Positions 1 through 6,575 of a DNA stretch of 7,967 nt are shown one piece after another (the first letter of the stretch is position 1; the number at the start of each line of letters is the position of its first letter). The stretch is taken from contig JABAYZ010000061.1 in the NCBI GenBank assembly GCA_018608735.1, positions 1-7,967 of the forward strand. The letters are read 5' to 3'. Origin of the DNA: Flavobacteriaceae bacterium (GTDB lineage Bacteria > Bacteroidota > Bacteroidia > Flavobacteriales > Flavobacteriaceae). Below the pieces are notes generated by a model. The model worked only from the letters and a program-made list of their open reading frames with translations. It was not told the origin of the DNA and searched no databases. The translations under genes were made by a program, and so were the position numbers.

Positions 1-43
1 AGGTTTAACAGCTTATTAACGGTTTTAAAATAAAATATTTCTT

Positions 44-51
44 TACTTTTG
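44..51 (+). promoter_or_regulatory. Putative ffh promoter -7 element
   Basis: TACTTTTG matches the Bacteroidota -7 consensus TAnnTTTG and lies 23 bp before the ffh ATG, which would put transcription start near 56-58 and give a leader of roughly 18 nt. I see no clear TTG -33 element 17-23 bp upstream, so this is supported by the -7 motif alone. A tiny palindrome (CGAT-AAAA-ATCG, 57-68) lies in the leader and is probably too short to matter. Confidence 0.5.
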
Positions 52-74
52 TATCACGATAAAAATCGCCTTTT

Positions 75-1406
75 ATGTTTAATAATTTAAGTGAAAAATT
101 AGATAAAGCACTCCACGTCCTCAAAGGCCATGGGAGTATCTCAGAAATTAATGTTGCCGAAACACTCAAAGAAGTCCGACGTGCATTGCTGGATGCCGAT
201 GTGAATTATAAAATCGCTAAAGAATTTACCAACAAGGTCAAGGCAAAAGCACTAGGTCAAAACGTATTGACCACGCTTCAACCAGGCCAATTGATGGTTA
301 AAATTGTAAAAGATGAATTGACCACCTTAATGGGTGGTGAAGTTGAGGGGATTAACGTCTCTGCAACGCCAAGTGTAATTTTAATGTCTGGTTTACAAGG
401 GTCTGGTAAAACAACCTTTTCTGGAAAATTGGCCAATTACTTAAAAACCAAAAAAACCAAAAAACCCCTATTGGTAGCTTGTGACGTGTACCGTCCTGCA
501 GCCATCGATCAGTTGCACATTGTGGGAGAACAAGTTGGTGTTGAGGTTTATAGTGACCGCGGAAATAATGACCCTGTAGCCATTGCCAAAGCCGGTATTG
601 CTGCAGCCAAAGCCAATGGGTGTAATGTTGTGATTATTGATACTGCTGGTCGTTTGGCAGTTGATGAAGCCATGATGACAGAGATCGCCAACATTCATAA
701 AGCAGTACAGCCACAAGAAACATTATTTGTTGTTGATGCGATGACAGGTCAAGATGCAGTCAATACTGCAAAAGCGTTTAATGATATTCTAAATTTTGAT
801 GGGGTAATTCTTACCAAATTAGATGGAGATACCCGTGGTGGAGCAGCAATCTCCATAAAGTCAGTAGTCAATAAACCGATTAAATTTATTGGTACTGGCG
901 AAAAAATGGAAGCCATTGATGTGTTCTATCCAGCACGTATGGCCGAGCGAATCTTGGGAATGGGAGATGTGGTGTCGTTAGTAGAACGTGCACAAGAACA
1001 ATTCGATGAACAAGAAGCTCGAAAAATTCAAAAGAAAATTGCCAAAAACCAATTTGGGTTCGATGATTTTTTATCGCAAATCCAACAGGTTAAAAAAATG
1101 GGTAACATGAAAGACCTCATGGGCATGATTCCAGGAGCAGGGAAAATGATGAAAGATGTGGATATCGATGATGATGCATTCAAACATATCGAAGCCATTA
1201 TTCATTCCATGACACCCGAAGAACGAACCAAACCAACTCTTTTGAACGCCAGTCGTAAAAAACGTATAGGTGCAGGGTCAGGAACCTCTATTCAGCAAGT
1301 CAATCAATTGATGAAGCAATTCGATCAAATGAGTAAAATGATGAAAATGATGCAAGGCGGTGGCGGTAAAAAAATGATGCAGATGATGAAAAACATGCCA
1401 CGATAG
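75..1406 (+). CDS. ffh: Signal recognition particle protein Ffh (SRP54 GTPase)
   Basis: This is the GTPase subunit of the bacterial signal recognition particle. It binds signal peptides and 4.5S RNA and, with the receptor FtsY, delivers nascent membrane proteins to the translocon. The 443-residue product has the full family architecture. The N domain (about 1-90) carries the ALLDADVNYK-type motif. The G domain (about 95-295) has the P-loop GLQGSGKTT (106-114), DTAGR (189-193) and the guanine-specificity motif TKLDGDTRGG (247-256). The M domain has the RNA-binding segment RKKRIGAGSGTS (394-405) and a methionine-rich tail ending in MPR. Length is normal and no key motif is missing. The ATG at 75 fits the conserved N-terminus MFNNLSEKLD. 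folD follows 23 bp downstream on the same strand and may be co-transcribed. Confidence 0.98.
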   Translation: MFNNLSEKLDKALHVLKGHGSISEINVAETLKEVRRALLDADVNYKIAKEFTNKVKAKALGQNVLTTLQPGQLMVKIVKDELTTLMGGEVEGINVSATPSVILMSGLQGSGKTTFSGKLANYLKTKKTKKPLLVACDVYRPAAIDQLHIVGEQVGVEVYSDRGNNDPVAIAKAGIAAAKANGCNVVIIDTAGRLAVDEAMMTEIANIHKAVQPQETLFVVDAMTGQDAVNTAKAFNDILNFDGVILTKLDGDTRGGAAISIKSVVNKPIKFIGTGEKMEAIDVFYPARMAERILGMGDVVSLVERAQEQFDEQEARKIQKKIAKNQFGFDDFLSQIQQVKKMGNMKDLMGMIPGAGKMMKDVDIDDDAFKHIEAIIHSMTPEERTKPTLLNASRKKRIGAGSGTSIQQVNQLMKQFDQMSKMMKMMQGGGGKKMMQMMKNMPR

Positions 1407-1429
1407 TTTTAAAATAACCAACAGATATA

Positions 1430-2320
1430 ATGATTTTACTAGACGGAAAACAAACCAGTGCAGATATTAAAGTTGAAATTGCTTCGGCAGTTACAAAACT
1501 AGTGGAAAACGGGAAGCGTGCGCCACATTTGGCCGCGATCCTTGTGGGTACAAATGGGGCGAGCATGACCTATGTAGGGGCTAAGGTTAAAGCCTGTGAG
1601 TTAGTAGGATTTAATTCTACTCTGATTGATTTGCCAGCCGAAACCTCAGAAGATGCTTTACTGTCTCAAATACAGGCTTTGAATACTAATCCAGAAATTG
1701 ATGGATTTATTGTGCAGCTTCCGTTGCCAAAACATATTGACGAACAGAACATATTAATGGCCGTGCATCCCGATAAAGATGTAGATGGTTTTCATCCTGT
1801 CAATGTGGGACGTATGACCTTAGATTTGCCAACGTTTCTTCCGGCAACGCCTTATGGAATTATGGAACTTTTAGAGCGCTATGAAGTTCCTACTTCAGGA
1901 AAACACGTTGTGGTCATTGGAAGAAGTCATATTGTTGGTCGTCCGATGAGTATTTTAATGAGTCAAAAACGCCCGGCAGGAGATGCGACAGTAACCATCG
2001 CACATAGCCGTACCACAAATTTGGCCGAACTCACTTTAAATGCAGATATTGTCGTTGCTGCCTTAGGAATCCCAGAATTTTTAACAGCCGAAATGGTAAA
2101 GCCCGGTGCAGTTATTATTGATGTCGGCATCACAAGAGTTCCAGATGAAACCAAGAAAAGAGGCTATCGAATTGCAGGAGATGTTCATTTTGAAAGTGTT
2201 GCTGAAAAAGCAAGTTATATCACACCTGTACCTGGTGGAGTAGGACCAATGACCATCGCAATGCTACTCAAAAACACCTTGCTCGCTTGTGAACGTCACG
2301 AGGCGAATTCATCTATTTAG
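1430..2320 (+). CDS. folD: Bifunctional methylenetetrahydrofolate dehydrogenase/cyclohydrolase FolD
   Basis: FolD interconverts 5,10-methylene-THF, 5,10-methenyl-THF and 10-formyl-THF in the cytosol with NADP as cofactor, supplying one-carbon units for purines and formyl-Met-tRNA. The 296-residue product is full length. Visible landmarks are the catalytic Tyr48 and Lys52 in YVGAKVKAC, the QLPLP substrate motif (96-100), PDKDVDGFHP (114-123), the dinucleotide-binding stretch VVIGRSHIVGRPMS (161-174) and the C-terminal signature PVPGGVGPMT (266-275). The ATG at 1430 gives the conserved start MILLDGK. No promoter motif is visible in the 23-bp gap after ffh, so read-through from ffh is likely. 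Its last 8 bases overlap the 3' end of the convergent VOC gene. Confidence 0.98.
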   Translation: MILLDGKQTSADIKVEIASAVTKLVENGKRAPHLAAILVGTNGASMTYVGAKVKACELVGFNSTLIDLPAETSEDALLSQIQALNTNPEIDGFIVQLPLPKHIDEQNILMAVHPDKDVDGFHPVNVGRMTLDLPTFLPATPYGIMELLERYEVPTSGKHVVVIGRSHIVGRPMSILMSQKRPAGDATVTIAHSRTTNLAELTLNADIVVAALGIPEFLTAEMVKPGAVIIDVGITRVPDETKKRGYRIAGDVHFESVAEKASYITPVPGGVGPMTIAMLLKNTLLACERHEANSSI

Positions 2321-2735
2321 CAAAAATCTGAGACGTATCTTTAAAGGCTTTGAATTCTAAAGCATTGCCTGAAGGATCATAGAAAAACATCGTGGCTTGT
2401 TCGCCAATCTGGCCTTCAAACCGAATGTAAGGTTCAATGATAAAGTCTATATTCTGGTGTTTTAACTGTTCCGAAAACGTTTCAAAATCATGCCATGGGA
2501 GGATCACTCCAAAATGTGGAACGGGAACCTGTTTTCCATCAACCTTATTGACATGAAGATCAGTTTCGTCTTCTTTGGGTTTAAAATGAATCACCAACTG
2601 GTGTCCAAAAAAATTAAAATCGACCCAATGATCGCTATGACGACCTTCGTCACAACCTAAAACATCGCGATAAAAAGTCCGACATAGTTCTAAATTCCAT
2701 ACCGGAATCGCTAAGTGAAAAGGCGCTACAGTCAT
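2313..2735 (-). CDS. VOC-superfamily protein (glyoxalase/extradiol dioxygenase-like, COG3565 type)
   Basis: This 140-residue protein is a vicinal-oxygen-chelate fold protein with two beta-alpha-beta-beta-beta modules. The start PFHLAIPVWNL, the FYRDVLGC segment and WVDFNFFGHQLVIH resemble the COG3565 group (predicted extradiol-dioxygenase-like proteins). Candidate metal ligands are His7, His50 (where many relatives have Glu or His), His74 in PVPHFGVIL and Glu127 in NALEFKAF. The ligand set looks intact, so metal-dependent catalysis is plausible, but the substrate is unknown. It is the last gene of the minus-strand array. Its ATG shares one base with the rluF stop (TAATG), which suggests translational coupling. 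Its stop lies inside the end of folD. The fold is secure, but glyoxalase, dioxygenase and isomerase roles cannot be told apart from sequence. Confidence 0.9.
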   Translation of the reverse strand: MTVAPFHLAIPVWNLELCRTFYRDVLGCDEGRHSDHWVDFNFFGHQLVIHFKPKEDETDLHVNKVDGKQVPVPHFGVILPWHDFETFSEQLKHQNIDFIIEPYIRFEGQIGEQATMFFYDPSGNALEFKAFKDTSQIFAK

Positions 2736-3460
2736 TAGAGTGCTTTTTTAGAGTGTTTCAATGTTTCGTTTAGTGTGTTCAATTCTTCATCTGTTAAATC
2801 GCGATAACTGCCCACCTCACATTGTTGGTGAATGTTCATGATTCGTGTGCGTTTCAAGGATTGTACTTCATAATTAAGATATTCACACATGCGACGAATT
2901 TGACGGTTGAGGCCTTGAGTTAGAATAATTTTAAATTCATAAGTACTTAGTTTTTGAACCTCACATTTTTTGGTGATCGTCTCTAAAATAGGCACGCCAC
3001 CCGACATGCGTTGGATGAATGTTTGAGAGATGGGCTTATCAACCCTAACTAGGTATTCTTTCTCATGATTGTTACTTGCTCGAAGAATTTTATTGACGAT
3101 ATCGCCGTCATCTGTCAATAAAATTAAGCCTTCACTATCTTTATCCAATCGCCCTATCGGAAAAATCCGACTGGGGTAATTGATATAATCAATAATATTA
3201 TCTTTTTCAACGCCGGTATCTGTTGTGCAAACAATTCCTACGGGTTTATTGAATGCGATATAGATTCGTTTTTTGTTTTCATTAAGGATGGTTTTGCCAT
3301 CCACCTTAACCGTGTCGCCTTCCAAAACTTTAGTGCCCATTTCTGGAACAACTCCATTAATGGTTACCCGCCCTTCGTCAATAAGTTTGTCAGCAGCTCG
3401 ACGCGAGCAATAGCCCGCTTCGCTTAAATATTTATTCAGTCTTGTTGTGGTTGGTTCCAT
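2735..3460 (-). CDS. rluF: 23S rRNA pseudouridine synthase, RluF type (RsuA/RluB/E/F family)
   Basis: The enzyme isomerises a uridine to pseudouridine in RNA. The Escherichia coli relative RluF acts on 23S rRNA U2604 and can also act on tRNA-Tyr. The 241-residue product has an N-terminal S4 RNA-binding domain (about 5-55, TRLNKYLSEAGYCSRRAADKL onward). The catalytic domain carries GRLDKDSEGLILLTDDGD, where Asp106 is the expected catalytic aspartate. Further family marks are AFNKPVGIVCTT, EKEYLVRV and the C-terminal LNRQIRRMCEYLNY segment. The RluF subfamily assignment, rather than RluB or RluE, rests on overall resemblance. It lies 19 bp after the hydrolase stop. That gap carries only a near-match (AACTTTTG) to the -7 consensus, so read-through is more likely than a separate promoter. 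Confidence 0.92.
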   Translation of the reverse strand: MEPTTTRLNKYLSEAGYCSRRAADKLIDEGRVTINGVVPEMGTKVLEGDTVKVDGKTILNENKKRIYIAFNKPVGIVCTTDTGVEKDNIIDYINYPSRIFPIGRLDKDSEGLILLTDDGDIVNKILRASNNHEKEYLVRVDKPISQTFIQRMSGGVPILETITKKCEVQKLSTYEFKIILTQGLNRQIRRMCEYLNYEVQSLKRTRIMNIHQQCEVGSYRDLTDEELNTLNETLKHSKKAL

Positions 3461-3479
3461 GTGGTAAATTTACAAAAGT

Positions 3480-4307
3480 TTAGTGGCTCAAAAATTTAAT
3501 TAATTCACCTATAACAAAATCACCTTTTAGGCCGTGACCAAGACCTTTGGTTGTTATAAGTGAAGCGTTTTTAAATTGTGCATCGATGTCAAGTGCATCT
3601 TGATAGGGGATTATACGGTCGTTTTTGTCGTGAATAATCAAGCCTTCACTAGTGAGATTTTGTACAAAATCAGCAGTAGAAAAATAATTGGGATGGTGCC
3701 CAAACCTATGCTCAATTAGCGCATCAATGCCTTTGTCTATGGTTTGGCTATAGCCCATCATCTCTTTATAGCGCTTCATGATGCCTTTGAATCCTGAGGG
3801 AGCACCAAGAAGTGCAATTTTTTTAGTATTAGTATAGCTGTGATTTCGATGAAAAATAACCAAAGCCATTGCGCCTACAGAATGTCCAATACATATCGTG
3901 GGTTTGAATTTTTCGCAAACGACATTTATAAATTCTGAGTAGAGTATAGCATTAAACGTATTGCTCCCCGATTTGCCGTGTGCAGGGCCGTCTAAGGCAA
4001 TACTAGTATAACCTTCCTTTTGAAGTTGTTCAATTTCAGGTCGCCATCGTCCAGCGTTGCTTTCCCAGCCATGGGCTAATAAAACCGTTTCTTTGGAGCC
4101 TTTCCATTGGTAGGTTTGGATCGGCAAGTTGTTGTAGTATAAGGTTGTTTTGGTGGCCGTGTCCAAAAACAAACCCGCGTTTGTAGTGAGTTGTCCAGCT
4201 CTCGGTTTTGAAAATAATTGTAAAGCAAGTTTTGAGGCGTATGCTGTGCTAAAAAATCCAATGAAATTTACAATGGCGCCTACAAGTTTTGGGATAAGTG
4301 ATTTCAT
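3480..4307 (-). CDS. Alpha/beta hydrolase with N-terminal hydrophobic segment
   Basis: With the start at 4307 the product has 275 residues and a complete alpha/beta-hydrolase triad. The nucleophile is Ser143 in GHSVG, the acid is probably Asp230 in DKNDRIIP, and the base is His258 in GLGHG. The oxyanion-hole strand is LLAHGWESN (76-84), and LDGPAHGKS (105-113) is typical of the fold. Residues about 4-32 are hydrophobic and could anchor the protein in the inner membrane, but there is no lipobox or clear cleavage site. The substrate cannot be predicted. The start was chosen because AGAGAAGA (4314-4321) lies 6 bases upstream and the cupin stop is only 2 bp away. A longer version from 4355 would run 46 bases into the cupin gene and add an atypical N-terminus. 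Confidence 0.9.
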   Translation of the reverse strand: MKSLIPKLVGAIVNFIGFFSTAYASKLALQLFSKPRAGQLTTNAGLFLDTATKTTLYYNNLPIQTYQWKGSKETVLLAHGWESNAGRWRPEIEQLQKEGYTSIALDGPAHGKSGSNTFNAILYSEFINVVCEKFKPTICIGHSVGAMALVIFHRNHSYTNTKKIALLGAPSGFKGIMKRYKEMMGYSQTIDKGIDALIEHRFGHHPNYFSTADFVQNLTSEGLIIHDKNDRIIPYQDALDIDAQFKNASLITTKGLGHGLKGDFVIGELIKFLSH

Positions 4308-4309
4308 GT

Positions 4310-4672
4310 CTATTCTTCTCTGTTTACGTTGTCCATTGAAAATGCAGGAGTGCAAATCGCTAGATATTCACAAGGGGCGTCAAAGGGGTTTGAATATTGT
4401 ACACGAGTGTTTTTTTGAATTTTTATGGACTGCCCTTGTTCCAAAACGACGATATCGCCATCAATACTAAATTGTTTTTTCCCTTTTATGATGTAGGTAT
4501 ACTCGTCAAATTCTGGGGTTTGAAAAGGTTCGCTCCACCCCGGAGGGGCAACCATATGCGCAATGCTTATGGCGTCGTTGCCGTCTGTGGCTTTTCCAAA
4601 ATGTTCTTCGATACGTTTGCCGTCAGTTGTTGGGACTATAAACGGTGTTTTTTGAATTTTATACCCTGCCAT
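4310..4672 (-). CDS. Cupin-domain protein with atypical metal site
   Basis: This is a small, 120-residue single-domain protein of the cupin (double-stranded beta-barrel) type, probably cytoplasmic. The strand FDEYTYIIKGKKQFSIDGDIVVLEQGQSIKI matches the core of the barrel, with Glu57-x6-Gly64 as in cupin motif 1. The histidines that normally precede this Glu are absent (FQTP at 50-53). The motif 2 histidine position is also non-His, with Val or Gln near 91-92. Only the Glu of the usual 3-His/1-Glu set is clear, so binding or sensing is as likely as metal catalysis. It sits 3 bp after the lipoprotein stop and 2 bp before the hydrolase start, so co-translation is very likely. The fold call is fairly secure, the function unknown. 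Confidence 0.8.
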   Translation of the reverse strand: MAGYKIQKTPFIVPTTDGKRIEEHFGKATDGNDAISIAHMVAPPGWSEPFQTPEFDEYTYIIKGKKQFSIDGDIVVLEQGQSIKIQKNTRVQYSNPFDAPCEYLAICTPAFSMDNVNREE

Positions 4673-4675
4673 AGT

Positions 4676-5230
4676 TTAATACCATTGGATGTAAAAGTCT
4701 TTTATTTTTGCCGTTTCAGGAATTGAAATGGCTTCTATTTTTTGAGTCATATCATAGCGCATTTCTTCAGGGAGTTCTGTTTTATTAAGCGTAAAATACA
4801 CATTGATCTCATCGACTGAAATGATCAGGCTTCTAAGTGTATTTTGAATGCTAGAAATTGTGTATTTGGAATTGATATCCCCAAAGGTACTGCGTGTATT
4901 TAGGCCGTCTTTGTTTTTAAACCGTTCGTCCATGATGCGCACCGTTCGAATGGTGGATAATGAGTCTAAGGCATAATTAGGGTCTAATTCTAGAAGTAAT
5001 TTTCCTGTGCCTTTTTCAAAAATACTGATGGTATTGGTACTGCCTGTAAATTCGTCACCACCAATATATTTACTGATTGAATCGTTGCTAAATACCACTT
5101 TTAGGGCGTTCACTTTTGTGGAGTCTGTTAATAGGCCAATGCTGTGTTTGCGAATGGCAAAGGGATCTGCTTTTGTTTCACAAGCCACAAAAAGGCCTAA
5201 AAGTAATCCGATAAATAAATAGTTTCTCAT
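4676..5230 (-). CDS. Putative lipoprotein of unknown function
   Basis: This 184-residue protein starts with a short signal peptide, MRNYLFIGLLLGLFVAC. Cys17 is the likely lipidation site, although the lipobox (F-V-A-C) is not textbook. The mature part is soluble-looking with no other membrane segment. It contains IRKHSIGLL, a VVFSNDSI segment, GDEF, STIRTVRIMDERFKNKDGLNT and a C-terminal stretch on DEINVYFTLNK and LPEEMRYDM. I do not recognise a characterised domain. The pattern resembles an uncharacterised lipoprotein family I associate with Flavobacteriia, which is a recollection and not a search result. It is the first gene of the minus-strand array and is divergent from queE. The location is probably the periplasmic face of the inner or outer membrane. 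Confidence 0.8.
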   Translation of the reverse strand: MRNYLFIGLLLGLFVACETKADPFAIRKHSIGLLTDSTKVNALKVVFSNDSISKYIGGDEFTGSTNTISIFEKGTGKLLLELDPNYALDSLSTIRTVRIMDERFKNKDGLNTRSTFGDINSKYTISSIQNTLRSLIISVDEINVYFTLNKTELPEEMRYDMTQKIEAISIPETAKIKDFYIQWY

Positions 5231-5272
5231 GGTTGATTTTGTATAATGTAATGCTAATTTTTTAATATGGAG

Positions 5273-5305
5273 TAAAAATAAATGAAGTTTTATGACTTAA
5301 ACCAA
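5273..5305 (-). promoter_or_regulatory. Candidate promoter of the minus-strand five-gene array
   Basis: Read on the minus strand, TATTTTTA (plus-strand 5273-5280) matches the TAnnTTTG consensus in all but the last base. A TTG (plus-strand 5303-5305) lies 22 bp upstream, within the usual 17-23 bp spacing. Transcription would start near 5268, giving a leader of about 38 nt before the lipoprotein ATG. The AT-rich background makes chance matches likely. Confidence 0.3.
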
Positions 5306-5316
5306 AAACTGTAAAC

Positions 5317-5324
5317 TATTTTTG
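5317..5324 (+). promoter_or_regulatory. Putative queE promoter -7 element, very close to the start codon
   Basis: TATTTTTG is an exact match to TAnnTTTG. Only 6 bases separate it from the queE ATG at 5331, so transcription would start at or within a few bases of the start codon, giving a leaderless or nearly leaderless mRNA. No clear TTG -33 element is seen at the expected distance. The motif overlaps a TTG codon (5322) that could otherwise be mistaken for an upstream start. Confidence 0.5.
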
Positions 5325-5330
5325 CGCATT

Positions 5331-5963
5331 ATGTTAAAAACCGAAATTAAAGCGCTTGTTAGCGCAGGTAAGATGCTCCCACTCATGGAGGCGTTCTACA
5401 CCATCCAAGGGGAAGGCTACCACAAAGGTACAGCTGCTTATTTTATTAGAATAGGCGGTTGCGATGTGGGCTGCCATTGGTGTGATGTTAAGGAAAGTTG
5501 GAATGCCGATTTGCATCCACCAACTGCAATTTCGGATATTGCTAATGATGCGGCTAAAGAAAGTCAAACCATTGTAGTGACAGGCGGCGAACCGTTGATG
5601 TGGGATATGAATCCATTGACCACCGAATTAAAATCAAAGGGCATGCAAACCCATATCGAAACGTCTGGGGCGTATAAGCTAACAGGGGATTGGGATTGGA
5701 TTTGTTTGTCGCCTAAAAAATTAAAAGGGCCTTTAGATGAGGTGTATCAAAAAGCACACGAATTGAAAGTGATTGTCTATAATTTGGACGATTTAAAATA
5801 TGCCGAAGAACAGGCTGCAAAAGTAAATCCCAACTGTATTTTGTACCTCCAACCGGAGTGGAGCAAGCGTGATAAAGTCACGCCTTCTATTGTCGACTAT
5901 GTCATGAAACACCCCAAATGGAAAGTATCGCTTCAAACGCATAAGTATCTGAATATTCCTTAA
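5331..5963 (+). CDS. queE: 7-carboxy-7-deazaguanine synthase QueE (radical SAM)
   Basis: QueE converts 6-carboxy-5,6,7,8-tetrahydropterin to 7-carboxy-7-deazaguanine, a step towards preQ0 and queuosine in tRNA. The 210-residue product is of usual length. It has the substrate-binding start MEAFYTIQGEGYHKG and the radical-SAM cluster motif Cys44-x3-Cys48-x2-Cys51 (CDVGCHWC). Further marks are the SAM-binding TGGEPL (84-89), the THIETSG segment (107-113), SPKK (127-130) and the family-typical ending QTHKYLNIP. The ATG at 5331 is preferred over an in-frame TTG at 5322 because the TTG lies inside the promoter motif. No other queuosine gene is in the window. It is monocistronic here, closed by the terminator at 5966-5998. 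Confidence 0.96.
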   Translation: MLKTEIKALVSAGKMLPLMEAFYTIQGEGYHKGTAAYFIRIGGCDVGCHWCDVKESWNADLHPPTAISDIANDAAKESQTIVVTGGEPLMWDMNPLTTELKSKGMQTHIETSGAYKLTGDWDWICLSPKKLKGPLDEVYQKAHELKVIVYNLDDLKYAEEQAAKVNPNCILYLQPEWSKRDKVTPSIVDYVMKHPKWKVSLQTHKYLNIP

Positions 5964-5965
5964 AT

Positions 5966-5998
5966 AAAAAAACGCCTTGATTTCTCAAGATGTTTTTT
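5966..5998. terminator. Bidirectional intrinsic terminator between queE and the DUF2911 gene
   Basis: An A7 tract (5966-5972) followed by CGCCTTGA, loop TTTC, TCAAGATG and T6 (5993-5998) can form a stem of A-T pairs, a C-G, a G-U, one C/A mismatch and a CTTGA/TCAAG core. It lies 2 bases after the queE stop and 16 bases after the end of the convergent DUF2911 gene. It has a U-run for both strands, so it probably ends both transcripts. Confidence 0.75.
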
Positions 5999-6014
5999 AA
6001 TAATAAATTACAGC

Positions 6015-6560
6015 TTATTTTGTAAAAGGTACGGCAACTCTAAGGGTCCCCCAGCCTAAGTGCATGTGTATCCCGTTGTCTGATTTCTCAAAAGCGATAG
6101 AAAAGGCTTCTAAATTTTCTTTACCTTTTGATACTGGTACATCTATACGAGCAACATCATTTTTTTCGTTGTAGAAATAACTTCCCCATACATTTATGTC
6201 CGTACTCACAATCGCAGTCCATTTTTCCTCACCTGGAATGAGGTAAAAGGTATAGGTACCAGCTTTTATTTTTGTAGCACCTAACATCATATCTGTGTAT
6301 AATGTTAATTCAGCAGCTTCATTTGCTCCAGTTCTCCATACGTTTCCTTTGGGAGCTAATTCAGCAACCGAACGTCCTTTCAATTGCGGACGACTGTATG
6401 TTATTTTAACAAGCTTGTCGGATTCTTTATAAGAAACAGGAAAGGATGCGGCGTCCATAGGACTTTTGTCTAGCCCTTTAAATTTCTGAGCATTTACATT
6501 AAATGATACTAACATTAAAAATGTAAATACAATTGAGGTCATAAAATTCGATTTTTTCAT
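6015..6560 (-). CDS. Exported DUF2911-family protein
   Basis: This 181-residue protein has a Sec signal peptide (MKKS start, hydrophobic core to about residue 20, likely cleavage after NVNA at 24) and is probably periplasmic. The mature part matches the DUF2911 family, common in Bacteroidota: ITYSRPQLKGRSV (53-65), the strongly conserved GNVWRTGANEAAEL (72-85) and AGTYTFYLIPGEEKWT (100-115). It ends with HLGWGTLRVAVPF. The biochemical role of the family is unknown. It is convergent with queE and shares the terminator there. No good -7 motif is found upstream. The ATG at 6560 is the only start giving a signal peptide. Confidence 0.92.
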   Translation of the reverse strand: MKKSNFMTSIVFTFLMLVSFNVNAQKFKGLDKSPMDAASFPVSYKESDKLVKITYSRPQLKGRSVAELAPKGNVWRTGANEAAELTLYTDMMLGATKIKAGTYTFYLIPGEEKWTAIVSTDINVWGSYFYNEKNDVARIDVPVSKGKENLEAFSIAFEKSDNGIHMHLGWGTLRVAVPFTK

Positions 6561-6575
6561 AATAGTTGAGATTTG

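Noticed and set aside
1300..1566. Minus-strand 88-codon frame across the ffh-folD junction
   Set aside because: It is antisense to two strongly conserved genes, with serine/phenylalanine-rich sequence typical of a shadow frame.
4308..4355. N-terminal extension of the alpha/beta hydrolase to an upstream ATG at 4355 (291 residues)
   Set aside because: It would overlap the cupin gene by 46 bases. The ATG at 4307 has a purine-rich site 6 bases upstream and gives a normal N-terminus.
4150..4726. Two plus-strand open frames (106 and 109 codons) opposite the hydrolase, cupin and lipoprotein genes
   Set aside because: They lie antisense to well-supported genes, show no recognisable domain and overlap each other, so they are shadows.
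5322..5330. TTG start for queE at 5322
   Set aside because: The TTG is part of the TATTTTTG promoter motif, and the ATG at 5331 gives the expected family length.
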